Shown: positions 1-9,285, numbered from the stretch's first letter. The stretch is DNA of 64,000 bases from Enterobacteriaceae bacterium 4M9 (GCA_010092695.1 JAADJJ010000001.1:2542001-2606000); one strand, 5' to 3'. Made by a program: numbers and translations. Notes: generated by a model not told the origin, from the sequence alone.

Positions 1-1424
1 GCGATATAGGGGCGATCTGGATCGCCTTCATGGAAGGCAATAGCGACTTCTGTACCCTGGATTAGCGGGAAGTGAAAACCGTATGTATCACCGCCATAGG
101 GCTTAGCCAGACGCACGGTCATGCTTTCTTGCCCTTGTTTTTTATCATCAAGATCGGCGTCAAACTTCACCCGATACATTCCGGCGTCATCTTGCCAGGC
201 ATAAAGATCATAATCACGTGCACTGGTGATGCGTGCGGTTAATGTTCCAGCGACTCTGGGGCGTTTTAGCAGTGGCGGTCGCCAACATACGGTATCGCTA
301 TAGGGAATGCTGATAAACTCCACGCTCATTGCAGCCTGTCGGCTGGCGGTGAATGTCAGCGCTGTCAGTAGTAACATCCCCTGACACTCTAACGGGAGCG
401 TGGGCTGTAAACCATCAATGACTTTAATGATCTGTGCCGGAGCCAGCGTGGCATCTGTACTTTGACCTGAGATGTGTAATTTGTCGGACAGAAAGCGTTC
501 ATGATCGAGGCGGGCATAAAAATTGGCAGTTTCAGGGGCAGGGTTAATTTTATCCCCTACCTCTTTATGGCGCGCCCGGTAGTGATATACCTCACCATAG
601 TTAAGATTTTCTCCGGCTCCACGCGTCATATCTGCGGATGCCGATTGCAGTAAATTCTGTGCTGCCTGATGGTTGTAGTCTTTAGTCGTGACTCTGGCTT
701 CAACCACATGATGCCGCAGTTCCAGACCCCAGACTGATGTGGTGCCACTATCGCTCATTCCCGATGGGCTGTTAAGCGGTAGGCTGGGCCCTTGTTTAAA
801 TGCTGACTGGTTATCGGCAAAACAGATTATTTCGGTTTGCGTATCAGGTTGCAGTGTGAAGAAAAAGAAAATACCTACTTCTGCCAGCAGGCGTTTTATA
901 AATGTCAGGTCGCTTTCCTGATACTGATTGATTTGTTCACGTTTTGGGTAGGTGTTTTTTAGCGTGAATGCGTATTCCCAGCCCTGAAAACCGTGCTCTT
1001 TGAGTACCTGCTCCACAACCTCAGGTACTGAAATGTCAACAAAGAAGCGGTGGCTACGAAATTGTTTATCCAACAGCGCAACCTTGGGTTGCAACGTAAT
1101 AGAATACAGCGTTTGGTCAGCAGAACTGCTGTGCCGTTCAACTAGCGTAATAACGCCATGCACGACTTTCTGTGGAATCAAATTTTGCAGCAGACCCATA
1201 CTCATGATCAATGTTGCAGGCTGGCGTAAAAGTTGATCTGCCGGAATGTCTTTGTTCGGGCTGGTGAAGCTAATGGTATAGCTATAGGGTTGGCTTAATG
1301 CTTCCAGACCATTGAAGCTTTCCACGTCAAGAGCAGACGAGCATGATGGGATGTTGAGCTGATAGCGGTTTAGCGTTGTGTTTAACGTGGGTAACGTTTT
1401 TGCCAGTGTGTGTTGCAGGCTCAT
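1..1424 (-). CDS. vgrG: Type VI secretion system tip protein VgrG (3' end outside window)
   Basis: This is the spike protein that caps the Hcp tube of the type VI secretion machine and carries effectors into target cells. The reverse strand is open from an ATG at 1424, preceded by GGAG, to the window edge (about 474 codons). The N-terminal half shows VgrG/gp27-like text such as LDVESFNGLEALSQPYSY, then ESDLTFIKRLLAEVGIFFFF, and further on the gp5-like OB-fold entry (RVAGTLTARI, YGFHFPLIQGTEV). These are typical of VgrG/Rhs-element Vgr proteins. The C-terminal part, which would show any effector extension, is not in the window. No Hcp or structural T6SS gene is visible, so it may be an orphan vgrG island. 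The family call is confident; what it delivers is unknown. Confidence 0.9.
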   Translation of the reverse strand, partial: MSLQHTLAKTLPTLNTTLNRYQLNIPSCSSALDVESFNGLEALSQPYSYTISFTSPNKDIPADQLLRQPATLIMSMGLLQNLIPQKVVHGVITLVERHSSSADQTLYSITLQPKVALLDKQFRSHRFFVDISVPEVVEQVLKEHGFQGWEYAFTLKNTYPKREQINQYQESDLTFIKRLLAEVGIFFFFTLQPDTQTEIICFADNQSAFKQGPSLPLNSPSGMSDSGTTSVWGLELRHHVVEARVTTKDYNHQAAQNLLQSASADMTRGAGENLNYGEVYHYRARHKEVGDKINPAPETANFYARLDHERFLSDKLHISGQSTDATLAPAQIIKVIDGLQPTLPLECQGMLLLTALTFTASRQAAMSVEFISIPYSDTVCWRPPLLKRPRVAGTLTARITSARDYDLYAWQDDAGMYRVKFDADLDDKKQGQESMTVRLAKPYGGDTYGFHFPLIQGTEVAIAFHEGDPDRPYI

Positions 1425-2065
1425 TGATTTCACTCCGTGAAAATCCCAATCCAGTGTTTGAACAAATGACGCTGTCTGAGCACTCCTGATAGAGATTATT
1501 ACCTCTTTGCAACAAGACGCGCTGGCTTCGGATGTTGGCTGGTCATTTGTGGCTTGTCTACCTACTATCGCCGTTAGTTTAGTGCATAACATAGCCTATG
1601 GCTGCTGGCATCCTGTATCCATAATATTTAACTTAACAGCTAATGCAGGAAGGCCACGATGATTCATCTCTCTCCTGCAGCAGGCCTACTTAATTTATAA
1701 TGATACCTGTTTTATTTTATGCAATAAATGCTAAGAAATAATAGCAATAACGTTAGTTAACTCTCATTTTATAAAATCAATAATCTGCCTCTTAAGCAAA
1801 CGCGTAAGTTCGCTACTATGTCACAGGCATCTGCCTGTAGACAGGTTTCTTATCACACAGTTTTTTTATTTTACAAGAAAAATCAAATGCATGCGAATAT
1901 TTGTGAGTGGTTAGTAAACGAAGTATTGTCGGAAAAACGAGTTGGTTCACCTCTCTTGCTCATAAAAGGATGCCTGAGAGGCACCACGTGCAGTATGGGT
2001 TTTTATCTTGCTGACGGGTTTTCAATTGAAATAATATAGGGCACTGTTGCGCATAAAAAATAAAT
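1425..2065. other. AT-rich intergenic region upstream of vgrG
   Basis: About 640 bases of AT-rich sequence separate the vgrG start from the end of the sulfur operon. It presumably holds the vgrG promoter. A 73-codon reading frame at 1818-2039 on the plus strand has no convincing ribosome-binding site and no recognisable family, so it is not called. No other gene is supported here. Confidence 0.5.
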
Positions 2066-2154
2066 TAATCTAATTAATAGCGCCTACGTATATGTCGCGC
2101 GTTATTAATTAGATTACCTGGCAAATTACAATGCAACGTTTGTAATTTGCCAGG
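2066..2154 (-). terminator. Two consecutive hairpins ending the sulfur operon
   Basis: Directly after the stop of the SfnB-like gene (reading on the minus strand) comes a perfect 15-bp stem, CCTGGCAAATTACAA at 2117-2131 pairing with 2140-2154 around an 8-base loop. A second stem of 14 bp (TAATCTAATTAATA at 2066-2079 pairing with 2103-2116) follows at once. The second is followed on the minus strand by a T-rich run, as in an intrinsic terminator. The first has no T run and may protect the 3' end or bind a protein. Confidence 0.6.
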
Positions 2155-2175
2155 TCAGTATAACAATATGTTATC

Positions 2176-3378
2176 TCATGATCCGATCTGCCAGATAAAC
2201 GTCGGGTCAGTCCCGTTGACCTGCCAGTCGCCAACATTGCGGGTTTTATAGATAACGGGGTTGTGTGATGCCACCGTGCGGGCATTGCGCCAGTGCCGGT
2301 CCAGCGCCTTACTGACGCGAGTGTCAGAAGCACCCAGCGCATTAAAAAGTTCAGTGGCGGCGCGTGGTATTAGCTCACTGGCAACCGTCTGTGCTTTGGC
2401 TGCCTCAACCTCAGCCAGAATATTAAAACGCGTAATATCGTTTTCATTGCCCCGCTGCCAGGCATCAAACGCCAGCTGTAAAGATTCACTGGCACGCTGT
2501 ACGGTGGCCTCTACCGCCCATGCCCAGCTTTCAATCTGCCCGACGACCTGTAAAATCTGCACATCATTTCTGACCCGGTTCGCGTTGCCATGGCTGTAAA
2601 TCCGCGTGCGTGCCGCAACGGCTGCTGCTGCATCGCGGCTTACTGCACGGCCAATACCTGCCAGCACGGCCAGTAGCACATGCTGATAGAACGCGGTCTG
2701 ATAGCGAAAACGCTCACTGAAGTCGTAAACGTGTTCCTGCTCAACGTGGGCGTCAGTAAAGCGCGTAGTGCCGCTGCCGGTAAGACGCTGGCCAAAACCG
2801 TCCCAGTCATCGGCACGCTGTACAGCGCCCTGATGAGTGTTGACGAGGGCAATCACATGGCCCTGGTTGTCGCTGCGCTGGGCGTAAACGTCAATCCAGT
2901 CGGCGTAAAGCGCACCAGTGCTGTAAAACTTCTCACCGTTCAGTCGCCAGCCCTGCTCAGACGGCGTTACTTTGGTGATGACATCGCCAAGTTTCACCTC
3001 GCCCACTTCTGTCCAGCCGCTTCCCACCAGTTCACCGTCGCTAAAACGCTCAAACCAGCGGCGGCGCTGTGGGCTGTCGGGCTGATTAAGGCGATCTTCG
3101 ACAAACGCGAAATGGGCGCGCAGTGCCTGAGGCAGATTAGCGTCCGCTTCGGCCAGTTCTGTCAGCAGCCGGAACAGCTGGGGCAACGTGGCCCCAAACC
3201 CGCCCTGCTCTGTGGGAATGCGCAGCGTGCCAAAACCGGCTTCTTTGAGCCAGCGAATTGGCTCTTCGGGCAGCTCACGTCGCTGTTCACGGTAAGCTGC
3301 GCCCTGGGCAATGCGCTCAAAAATGGGGCGAAAGCGCTGGGCCAGCGCCTCGTAAACCACAGTAGTGCTAGCAGACAT
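2176..3378 (-). CDS. SfnB/DszC-like acyl-CoA-dehydrogenase-fold flavin oxidoreductase
   Basis: A protein of about 400 residues of the acyl-CoA dehydrogenase fold, in the branch that includes SfnB and DszC, which act on sulfones and organosulfur compounds with reduced flavin rather than on CoA esters. The N-terminal helical part contains GFGTLRIPTEQGGFGA. The middle beta domain has GSGWTEVGEVKLGD and GSGTTRFTDAHV, and the C-terminal helical bundle has RARNVGDWQ-type residues near the end (KTRNVGDWQ). The ATG at 3378 is chosen because AGGAGAATCCC lies just before it; an upstream in-frame ATG would sit deep in the preceding gene. It overlaps the transporter stop by 11 bp, so the two are translationally coupled. 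The substrate is unknown; a sulfur-source role is inferred from the neighbours. Confidence 0.85.
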   Translation of the reverse strand: MSASTTVVYEALAQRFRPIFERIAQGAAYREQRRELPEEPIRWLKEAGFGTLRIPTEQGGFGATLPQLFRLLTELAEADANLPQALRAHFAFVEDRLNQPDSPQRRRWFERFSDGELVGSGWTEVGEVKLGDVITKVTPSEQGWRLNGEKFYSTGALYADWIDVYAQRSDNQGHVIALVNTHQGAVQRADDWDGFGQRLTGSGTTRFTDAHVEQEHVYDFSERFRYQTAFYQHVLLAVLAGIGRAVSRDAAAAVAARTRIYSHGNANRVRNDVQILQVVGQIESWAWAVEATVQRASESLQLAFDAWQRGNENDITRFNILAEVEAAKAQTVASELIPRAATELFNALGASDTRVSKALDRHWRNARTVASHNPVIYKTRNVGDWQVNGTDPTFIWQIGS

Positions 3379-4828
3379 GGGATTCTCCTGGTTCGTGTGC
3401 GTCGTCAATGTCATGGCGGGTGGGTTCAAAGCGAATGATTAACAGGAAAAAGATCGGGATGATGGCGCTTAGTGAGACAATCCAGAACATATTGGTGCCA
3501 AAGCTTGCCTGTAAAACAGGCAGAATAAACAGCGCCAGCGCGCTACCAATACTGGACAGCGCATGGCCAAAGCCGACGCCGGTGGCGCGAATATGAGTGG
3601 GATAAGACAGCGCCGGGTACACCATCATCTGTGCGCCTGGGCCAAAACCTTCGGCAAAAAGCCACAGACCGAGCATCAAAATAGCAAGCACAACGCCTGC
3701 GGTGGAAACCGGCGTGCCGAGTATGGCAAGCGTTATCAGGGCAATAAACTGCAAAGCAAAACCCGACATTGCCACATAGCGTGACGGGAATTTCCATGCC
3801 AGACGCATCCCCAGTAGCCCGCCTGTCAGGGCAAACAGCAGGTTAAGCCCCAGCGATGCCGCAATGGTTTCAAACACGCCTGCGCCAAGGAACTGCGCCA
3901 GAATGGACGGCAGGAAGAAGGCAATCGCCGTGTATTCAAATGAGATACAGACATTCATCACCACGTTAACTAACGTGCGGTCGCGGTAGGGCTTGCGAAA
4001 CAGTTCACGGATATCGACTTTAGGGGCAGCGGCTGGCGGTTGTTCCCCTGTCGTTTCAGCGTGCGCTTCATGGGCCTGAATGCCCCATGATTCACGCAAA
4101 ATGCGCGCCGCGCCGCTTAAATCGCCCTGGCGGGCGGCCCACAGCGGCGACTCATTCATCACCTTGCGCCTGACGGCCACAATCAGCAGCGCAGGCACGG
4201 CACCAAACAGCAGCGAGGCGCGCCATAACCAGTCGAGGTGATCTTTTGGCAGCAGGAAATAAAGCCCGAAGATAATCAAAAAGCAGGCTGACGACGCGGC
4301 ATACCACATTGGGCACCAGGCAGCGAGGCGTGCCGCCTTATTGCCCTTGCCAGTAAAGCGCGAGAACTCGGCCAGATAGGCCATGGCCACCGGCAGGTCG
4401 ATGCCTACGCCAACCCCCATCAGAAAGCGTGCACCAATAAGCACCCAAACGTTGGGCGCCAGCCCAGCGGCAATAGCAGAAACCACAAAAAAAAGCATAT
4501 CGGCCATAAACACCGAATAACGGCCATATTTATCGGTCAGCCAACCGCCCAGCAGGTTGCCGACAATGGTGCCAATCATAATGGATGAGGTGACCAGCCC
4601 GGCAAGCATGGGCGTCAGGCCGAACTCACGCACCACATCGTCAATGCCATAGGACAGCGTGGTCAGATCGTAGGCGTCAAGAAACACGCCGCCGAGTGCC
4701 AGGAAAACAATCCAGCGTGCATAGCGGCTCTGATGACCGTGGTTATTAATAAGTTTTGCCACATCGCTGACGCTGCGCACAGGCGCGGACGGCAGAGAAA
4801 TCTCTCCCGGTAATTGCAGTGTACTCAT
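3368..4828 (-). CDS. MFS transporter, probable organosulfonate or aromatic-acid type carrier
   Basis: A 486-residue inner-membrane carrier of the major facilitator superfamily. An N-terminal cytoplasmic tail of about 37 residues precedes the first helix (WIVFLALGGVFLDAYDL). The family signature between helices 2 and 3 is GGWLTDKYGR at residues 94-103, and a long charged central loop follows (about residues 215-275, alanine and proline rich). Around twelve hydrophobic helices can be counted. It is followed with an 11-bp overlap by the SfnB-like gene and preceded by a 225-bp gap with its own hairpin, so these two genes may form a separate transcript. Uptake of an organosulfur compound is inferred from the locus; the sequence alone does not give the substrate. 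Confidence 0.85.
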   Translation of the reverse strand: MSTLQLPGEISLPSAPVRSVSDVAKLINNHGHQSRYARWIVFLALGGVFLDAYDLTTLSYGIDDVVREFGLTPMLAGLVTSSIMIGTIVGNLLGGWLTDKYGRYSVFMADMLFFVVSAIAAGLAPNVWVLIGARFLMGVGVGIDLPVAMAYLAEFSRFTGKGNKAARLAAWCPMWYAASSACFLIIFGLYFLLPKDHLDWLWRASLLFGAVPALLIVAVRRKVMNESPLWAARQGDLSGAARILRESWGIQAHEAHAETTGEQPPAAAPKVDIRELFRKPYRDRTLVNVVMNVCISFEYTAIAFFLPSILAQFLGAGVFETIAASLGLNLLFALTGGLLGMRLAWKFPSRYVAMSGFALQFIALITLAILGTPVSTAGVVLAILMLGLWLFAEGFGPGAQMMVYPALSYPTHIRATGVGFGHALSSIGSALALFILPVLQASFGTNMFWIVSLSAIIPIFFLLIIRFEPTRHDIDDAHEPGESHVC

Positions 4829-4956
4829 GGTATCCCCAGTGGATTGTGCAGGTATCTGGAGTTATAGGCAGGATTAGCACGGCAGGCAAACAACAAAAAA
4901 TGCTATTAAATTCAATTAAATCAATATGTTAATTTCAATTTTTAAACCAACAAATG

Positions 4957-4986
4957 CGCCGGGTTAACCTTGCGATTAACCCGGCG
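4957..4986 (-). terminator. Hairpin between the monooxygenase and MFS genes
   Basis: A perfect 11-bp stem (CGCCGGGTTAA pairing with TTAACCCGGCG, 8-base loop) lies in the 225-bp gap. It has no long T run, so it may act as an attenuator or RNA-processing site that lowers expression of the last two genes. The sequence between it and the MFS start is very AT-rich and could hold a secondary promoter. Confidence 0.45.
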
Positions 4987-5053
4987 GTGAGCGTCTGGTT
5001 TTTTATTGAGTGCAGTTGTTGGCGCGATCTTTATCGTGCCAGATTAGCCACCC

Positions 5054-6463
5054 TCACAGCGTGCTCTCAGTCAGATTTGGCTGCGGCTGTTGTGAGGTAC
5101 GGCGATAGCCGGCGCCGGGATGGGGTGCCTCCAGCCTGTCGCCCAGGCCGAACAGTTTTTCGCGCAGCGTACCCGGTGCGTAGTCCTGCTTGTACACCCC
5201 ACGTTTTTGCAGTTCGGGCACCAATAGTTCGACCACATCACTGAAGGTCTCGTGAGTCACCGCATAAGCCAGATTGAAGCCGTCCACGTCGGTTTCTTCC
5301 ACCCAGCTTTGTAACTCGTCTGCCACCGTCTGTGCGCTACCGACCAACAGTGGGCCAAAGCCGCCGATGCCAATCCAGTCGGCCAGGGCGCCAACGGTCC
5401 ACTGGCGTTCCGGGTCTGCTGATGAGAAGTTTTCCATCACTGACTGAATAGCATTGGTGTGTTGATATTTGAGTATTTCGTCGGGCCTGAACTGACCGAA
5501 ATCCACGCCCGTCCAGCCTGAGAGCAGCGCCAGCGCACCCTCATGGCTGATGTACTGGCGATAATCCTGCCATTTGACCTGCGCGGCCTTGTCGGTTTCT
5601 CCCACAATCACGGTCTGCATATTAAAAATCAGCACGCTGTGTGGATCTCGACCGGTCTCGGCCACGCGGCGGCGAATATCCGCGACGGTTTTTTTCAGCA
5701 ATGCTTTGGACGGTGAAGCCACAAACACGCATTCGGCGTGCTGGGCAGCGAACTGCTTGCCGCGGCTTGAGGCCCCTGCCTGGTAAAGCACCGGGGTGCG
5801 CTGTGGTGACGGCTCGCACAAATGGATCCCCGGAACCCGGAAAAACTCACCCTGGTGATTGATGGGATGGATGCGCGCCGGGTCGGTAAACACGCCACTT
5901 TTACGGTCGCGCAGCACCGCGCCCTCTTCCCAGCTTCCTTCAAGCAGCTTGTACACCACCTGTAAATACTCGTCGGCATAGTCATAACGTGCATCGTGAC
6001 TGGTCTGGGTTTGCTGGCCGATATTGCGCGCACCGCTTTCCAGGTATGAGGTCACAATGTTCCAGCCGATACGGCCTTTCGTGAGGTGGTCAAGCGTAGA
6101 AAGACGTCGGGCAAATGGATAAGGGTGTTCAAATGACAGTGACGCGGTCAGGCCGAATCCCAGATGCTCAGTCACCAGCGCCATCGGTGTAATCAGCGCT
6201 AACGGGTCGTTGACTGGCACCTGGGAGGCGCTGCGCAGCGCTGCCTCGTTACTGGCATTAAACACATCATAAGTCCCTAACACGTCGGCGATAAACAGTC
6301 CGTCAAACTTGCCGCGCTCAAGCAGACGCGCCAGATCGGTCCAGTAAGCCAGATCTTTATATTGCCAGGAGCGGTCACGAGGATGACGCCACAAACCCGG
6401 AGACTGGTGGCCGACACAGTTCATATCAAAAGCGTTCAGGCGAATATTGCGCTGCGATGACAT
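5054..6463 (-). CDS. LLM-class flavin-dependent monooxygenase, NtaA/SnaA/DszA family
   Basis: A 469-residue FMNH2-dependent monooxygenase of the bacterial luciferase-like superfamily, in the NtaA/SnaA/DszA/SoxA branch whose members open sulfones, aminopolycarboxylates or similar compounds. Family text includes MRLNAF-type start (IRLNAFDMNC), FDGLFIADVLG, FGLTASLSFEHPYPFARRLSTLDHLTKGRIGWNIVTS (positions about 115-150) and VLYQAGASSRGKQFAA. The ATG at 6463 follows TGGAGTTTACCT. An in-frame ATG 27 bases upstream lacks a good ribosome-binding site. It follows the FAD-binding gene by 78 bp and is likely co-transcribed with the SsuD-like gene. A flavin reductase partner is needed; none is next to it, though an FMN reductase lies at 28.6 kb. 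Confidence 0.9.
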   Translation of the reverse strand: MSSQRNIRLNAFDMNCVGHQSPGLWRHPRDRSWQYKDLAYWTDLARLLERGKFDGLFIADVLGTYDVFNASNEAALRSASQVPVNDPLALITPMALVTEHLGFGLTASLSFEHPYPFARRLSTLDHLTKGRIGWNIVTSYLESGARNIGQQTQTSHDARYDYADEYLQVVYKLLEGSWEEGAVLRDRKSGVFTDPARIHPINHQGEFFRVPGIHLCEPSPQRTPVLYQAGASSRGKQFAAQHAECVFVASPSKALLKKTVADIRRRVAETGRDPHSVLIFNMQTVIVGETDKAAQVKWQDYRQYISHEGALALLSGWTGVDFGQFRPDEILKYQHTNAIQSVMENFSSADPERQWTVGALADWIGIGGFGPLLVGSAQTVADELQSWVEETDVDGFNLAYAVTHETFSDVVELLVPELQKRGVYKQDYAPGTLREKLFGLGDRLEAPHPGAGYRRTSQQPQPNLTESTL

Positions 6464-6541
6464 AGGTAAACTCCATAGTACAGGCGGCACGGGATAACCC
6501 GCATCCGCGAGGATTGTTGTTATGGTTATTTCAGGAATAAA

Positions 6542-7945
6542 TCAGAGATTGAGCGGCGTGGGACATCGCTCATGCCGGGCATGAGCAACGTCATGAATAA
6601 GCGTCTGTGCAACCGTTTCTGCGTGTTCGGCCACCTGCGGAAGCCCCATGAGTTCCCCAAAGCGTCCACGCGCCGCAGGTCCGACAACATACAGCCAGGG
6701 GACCGTCTGCCCACGAGCATCAACGGCATGGGACTGCGCATCAACTGCAATCCCCAACCCCAGCGCATCCGCGTGCAGGTAACCCTGTTCAGCCAGTTGC
6801 GTGAGCAGGCGATCGCTTTGTATCAGTGCGCCGTGATGAGGCCCGGTGGCAAGAATGAGCCAGTCAACGTTCAGCGTTTGGCTTCCACCGTGGCGCAACC
6901 CAAGCGTCAGCACCAGCCCGTCGTCCTTCTCACGAACGGCTTGCAGGCGGGCTGCTGCTACCTGTAACTGCCCACTCTGCTGCCACTGGGTCAGCACCTC
7001 TGCTACCTGTGGCGCAATGCGGTAACGATGCACGTCCCACCAGGGGCGCAGGTGGCGCAAAAAACGGCGTTGCTCGTTGAGGGACATTTGCTGCCAGAGG
7101 GTCTGACCGCGCTGGCGAATATCGTCCAGCACGAGTTGCCACGGTAATCCCTGTTGTGCAGCGCGGCGTATTTCCTGGCGTATCTGACGAAGCCAGGCGC
7201 GCGCAGTGTTGAGTGGCGCGTGCGGCTCAGGCACATATTCACCCGTTTGCACGCTAAGATTGCTGCGCGGCAGTAGTCCACGGCGTGAAAAAGCGCTGAT
7301 GTGACCACGATGCCCGCGCCGGTGCAGCGTTGCGACCAGATCCGCCATTGTCAGTCCGGTGCCGAGAATGGCAACGCGCGCCCCGGGAGCTATCGCCTCC
7401 AGCGCCCCGCTGCGCCAAGGATTAGCAATGACTTTTTTGTGACGTTGTAACGCATCGACGGAGGAATTCGGTGCCGGGTGACTGACCGCCAGCACGACCT
7501 TATCTGCATGCAGGCGCTGGCCCTGTGCGGTAACAACCCACCCGTTTTGCCAGCCTACGGCGTGGTCCTGAATATGGGTGAGTCGGGATGCGCTCTGGCG
7601 CTGCGCTTGGGCGAGTTTTTCTCGCACATAGCGGGCAAACGCCCCACGCTGCGGGTAAACGCTGCCGTCGGCGGTGATGGCTGCCGAATCGTCATTGATA
7701 AGCGGCGACGCACGATACCAGCGGTCGAAATCCCCCTCTTCGGCGGCGGTGAGCTGCATCCGACTGGCCGGAACGTTAATGCGATGCGCGGGGTCGTCGG
7801 TGCCATACGCCACGCCCTGCGCAAGCAGCGCACGCGGCTCGACAAGCGTTATCAGCCAGTCTTCAGGTGCGTGGCGCAGCAGGTTCAGCGCCAGCGCCGT
7901 ACCGCTGAACCCGCCGCCAATAATGACTATGTGTTGTGCCGCCAT
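6542..7945 (-). CDS. FAD/NAD(P)-binding oxidoreductase (YdhS/HydC-like)
   Basis: A 467-residue protein of the FAD-NAD(P)-binding family. The dinucleotide-binding glycine motif is IIGGGFSGTA at residues 8-17, followed by VEPRALLAQGVAYGTDDPAHRINVPASRM, typical of the family. A second motif occurs mid-protein (VAILGTGLTMADLVATLHRRGHRG), and LATGPHH marks the third FAD-binding strand. Such proteins appear beside sulfonate or siderophore genes and may supply electrons or act as N- or S-oxidases. The exact reaction is not known. It starts 18 bp after the SsuD-like gene stop, so the two are in one transcript. Confidence 0.85.
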   Translation of the reverse strand: MAAQHIVIIGGGFSGTALALNLLRHAPEDWLITLVEPRALLAQGVAYGTDDPAHRINVPASRMQLTAAEEGDFDRWYRASPLINDDSAAITADGSVYPQRGAFARYVREKLAQAQRQSASRLTHIQDHAVGWQNGWVVTAQGQRLHADKVVLAVSHPAPNSSVDALQRHKKVIANPWRSGALEAIAPGARVAILGTGLTMADLVATLHRRGHRGHISAFSRRGLLPRSNLSVQTGEYVPEPHAPLNTARAWLRQIRQEIRRAAQQGLPWQLVLDDIRQRGQTLWQQMSLNEQRRFLRHLRPWWDVHRYRIAPQVAEVLTQWQQSGQLQVAAARLQAVREKDDGLVLTLGLRHGGSQTLNVDWLILATGPHHGALIQSDRLLTQLAEQGYLHADALGLGIAVDAQSHAVDARGQTVPWLYVVGPAARGRFGELMGLPQVAEHAETVAQTLIHDVAHARHERCPTPLNL

Positions 7946-7963
7946 GCGTCAACTCCTGTGCGT

Positions 7964-9136
7964 TCAGCTTGCGCTGGCATGCTTAACCGGGCGGCGATCG
8001 CCACCGATGGTTTCGCCAAATGGGCCCGTGTTCACCGTGTGCTGTGTTTTATCGGTGCGTCCCGCCAGCGGCAGCAGTGGCATGACCAACTCGGCAAAGC
8101 GGTGCGCCTCTTCCAGGTGCGGATAACCGGAGAAAATAAAGTTCTCAATTCCCAGCGCCTGATATTCACGAATACGCTCGGCTACCTGCTGTGGATTACC
8201 GACCAGCGCCGTGCCTGCGCCGCCGCGTACCAGCCCAACGCCCGCCCACAGGTTCGGGGCAATGCGCAGTTTATCGCGCGAACCGCCGTGCAGCGCCCTC
8301 ATCCGAGCCTGACCGGTCGAGTCCATGCGTGAGAAAATAGCCTGAGCGCTGGCGATAGTGTCATCATCAAGATGGGAAATGAGCCGCTCAGCCGCCGCCC
8401 AGGCTTCGTCCTCTGTTTCACGCACAATAACGTGCAGACGAATGCCAAACGTGACCTTACGCCCTGCTGCCAGCGCCCGCTCGCGCACCGCGTTTATCTT
8501 CTCACGTACCTGCTCAGGTGGTTCACCCCAGGTCAGATAGGTGTCAACCTGTTCTGCGGCAACGTCCAGCGCCACGTCTGAAGAGCCACCAAAGTAGAGC
8601 GGCGGTCCGTCCTGCTGTACCGGTGGAAACAGGATTTCTGCCCCTTCTACCCGCAAATGTTCGCCCTGATAGTCCACCTTTTCACCGCGCATTAACCGCG
8701 AATAGATATCAAGAAACTCACGCGTGACCTGGTAGCGTTCTGTGTGGCTCAGGAAAATCCCGTCGCCTTTGTTTTCAACCGGATCGCCGCCGGTGACCAC
8801 ATTAATCAAAAGCCGCCCTTGTGAGAGTCGGTCGAGAGTGGCGGCCATACGGGCCGCCAGCGTTGGTGGCTGAAGCCCAGGGCGTACCGCCACCAGGTAG
8901 CGCAGATTGCGTGTTAACGGGGCTAGCGCTGAGGCAACCAGCCATGAATCCTCGCAGCTTTTTCCGGTAGGGATCAGCACACCGTAATAGCCGAGGCTGT
9001 CGGCAGCGACAGCCACCTGTTGCAGATAAGGCAGGTCAACGGCGCGCCCGCCTTCGCGGGTACCCAGGTAGCGTCCGTCGCCGTGAGTGGGAAGAAACCA
9101 AAAAATGTTAAGTGCGTCCTGAGCGTTTTTTTGCAT
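7964..9136 (-). CDS. SsuD-like FMNH2-dependent alkanesulfonate monooxygenase
   Basis: A 390-residue relative of E. coli SsuD, which releases sulfite from alkanesulfonates using FMNH2 and oxygen. The start region reads FWFLPTHGDGRYLGT. The residues known to matter in SsuD are kept: the Cys in GKSCEDSW (Cys54 in SsuD), the Arg and His in GIRLHVIVRE (Arg226/His228) and the mobile-loop Arg in LVRGGAGTALVG (Arg297). It is first in its operon, about 70 bases downstream of a sigma-54-type promoter, with AGGAAAACGCAA before the ATG. Unlike ssuEADCB it has no reductase or ABC genes beside it. It differs enough from SsuD in its middle and tail that another sulfonate or sulfinate is possible, so I do not assign ssuD as the symbol. 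Confidence 0.9.
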   Translation of the reverse strand: MQKNAQDALNIFWFLPTHGDGRYLGTREGGRAVDLPYLQQVAVAADSLGYYGVLIPTGKSCEDSWLVASALAPLTRNLRYLVAVRPGLQPPTLAARMAATLDRLSQGRLLINVVTGGDPVENKGDGIFLSHTERYQVTREFLDIYSRLMRGEKVDYQGEHLRVEGAEILFPPVQQDGPPLYFGGSSDVALDVAAEQVDTYLTWGEPPEQVREKINAVRERALAAGRKVTFGIRLHVIVRETEDEAWAAAERLISHLDDDTIASAQAIFSRMDSTGQARMRALHGGSRDKLRIAPNLWAGVGLVRGGAGTALVGNPQQVAERIREYQALGIENFIFSGYPHLEEAHRFAELVMPLLPLAGRTDKTQHTVNTGPFGETIGGDRRPVKHASAS

Positions 9137-9205
9137 TTGCGTTTTCCTATATAACGTTAGCTGTATTTTTTCTTTAGAAAATTTCCGTTTGGTTATAAGT
9201 GTTAA

Positions 9206-9222
9206 GGCAGTTTTCGTGCCAG
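9206..9222 (-). promoter_or_regulatory. Sigma-54 (RpoN) promoter for the sulfur operon
   Basis: Read on the minus strand, CTGGCACGAAAACTGCC matches the -24/-12 promoter pattern with the invariant GG and GC separated by exactly ten bases. It lies about 70 bases before the SsuD-like start codon. The divergently encoded activator has a sigma-54 interaction domain, which supports function. Confidence 0.8.
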
Positions 9223-9285
9223 GTTTGCATTGTGAAATAACATCTTAATATTCAGCATATTGCATGAATTTTCAGTGGGCGACAG

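Noticed and set aside
1818..2039. Plus-strand 73-codon frame in the vgrG upstream region
   Set aside because: No credible ribosome-binding site or family match; AT-rich spacer sequence.
2680..3438. Plus-strand 252-codon open frame
   Set aside because: It is antisense to the clearly recognisable SfnB-like gene, shows no domain, and reflects GC-rich codon shadowing.
7478..8332. Plus-strand 284-codon open frame
   Set aside because: Lies opposite the FAD-binding and SsuD-like genes, with low-complexity Arg/Ala/Gln composition and no ribosome-binding site.
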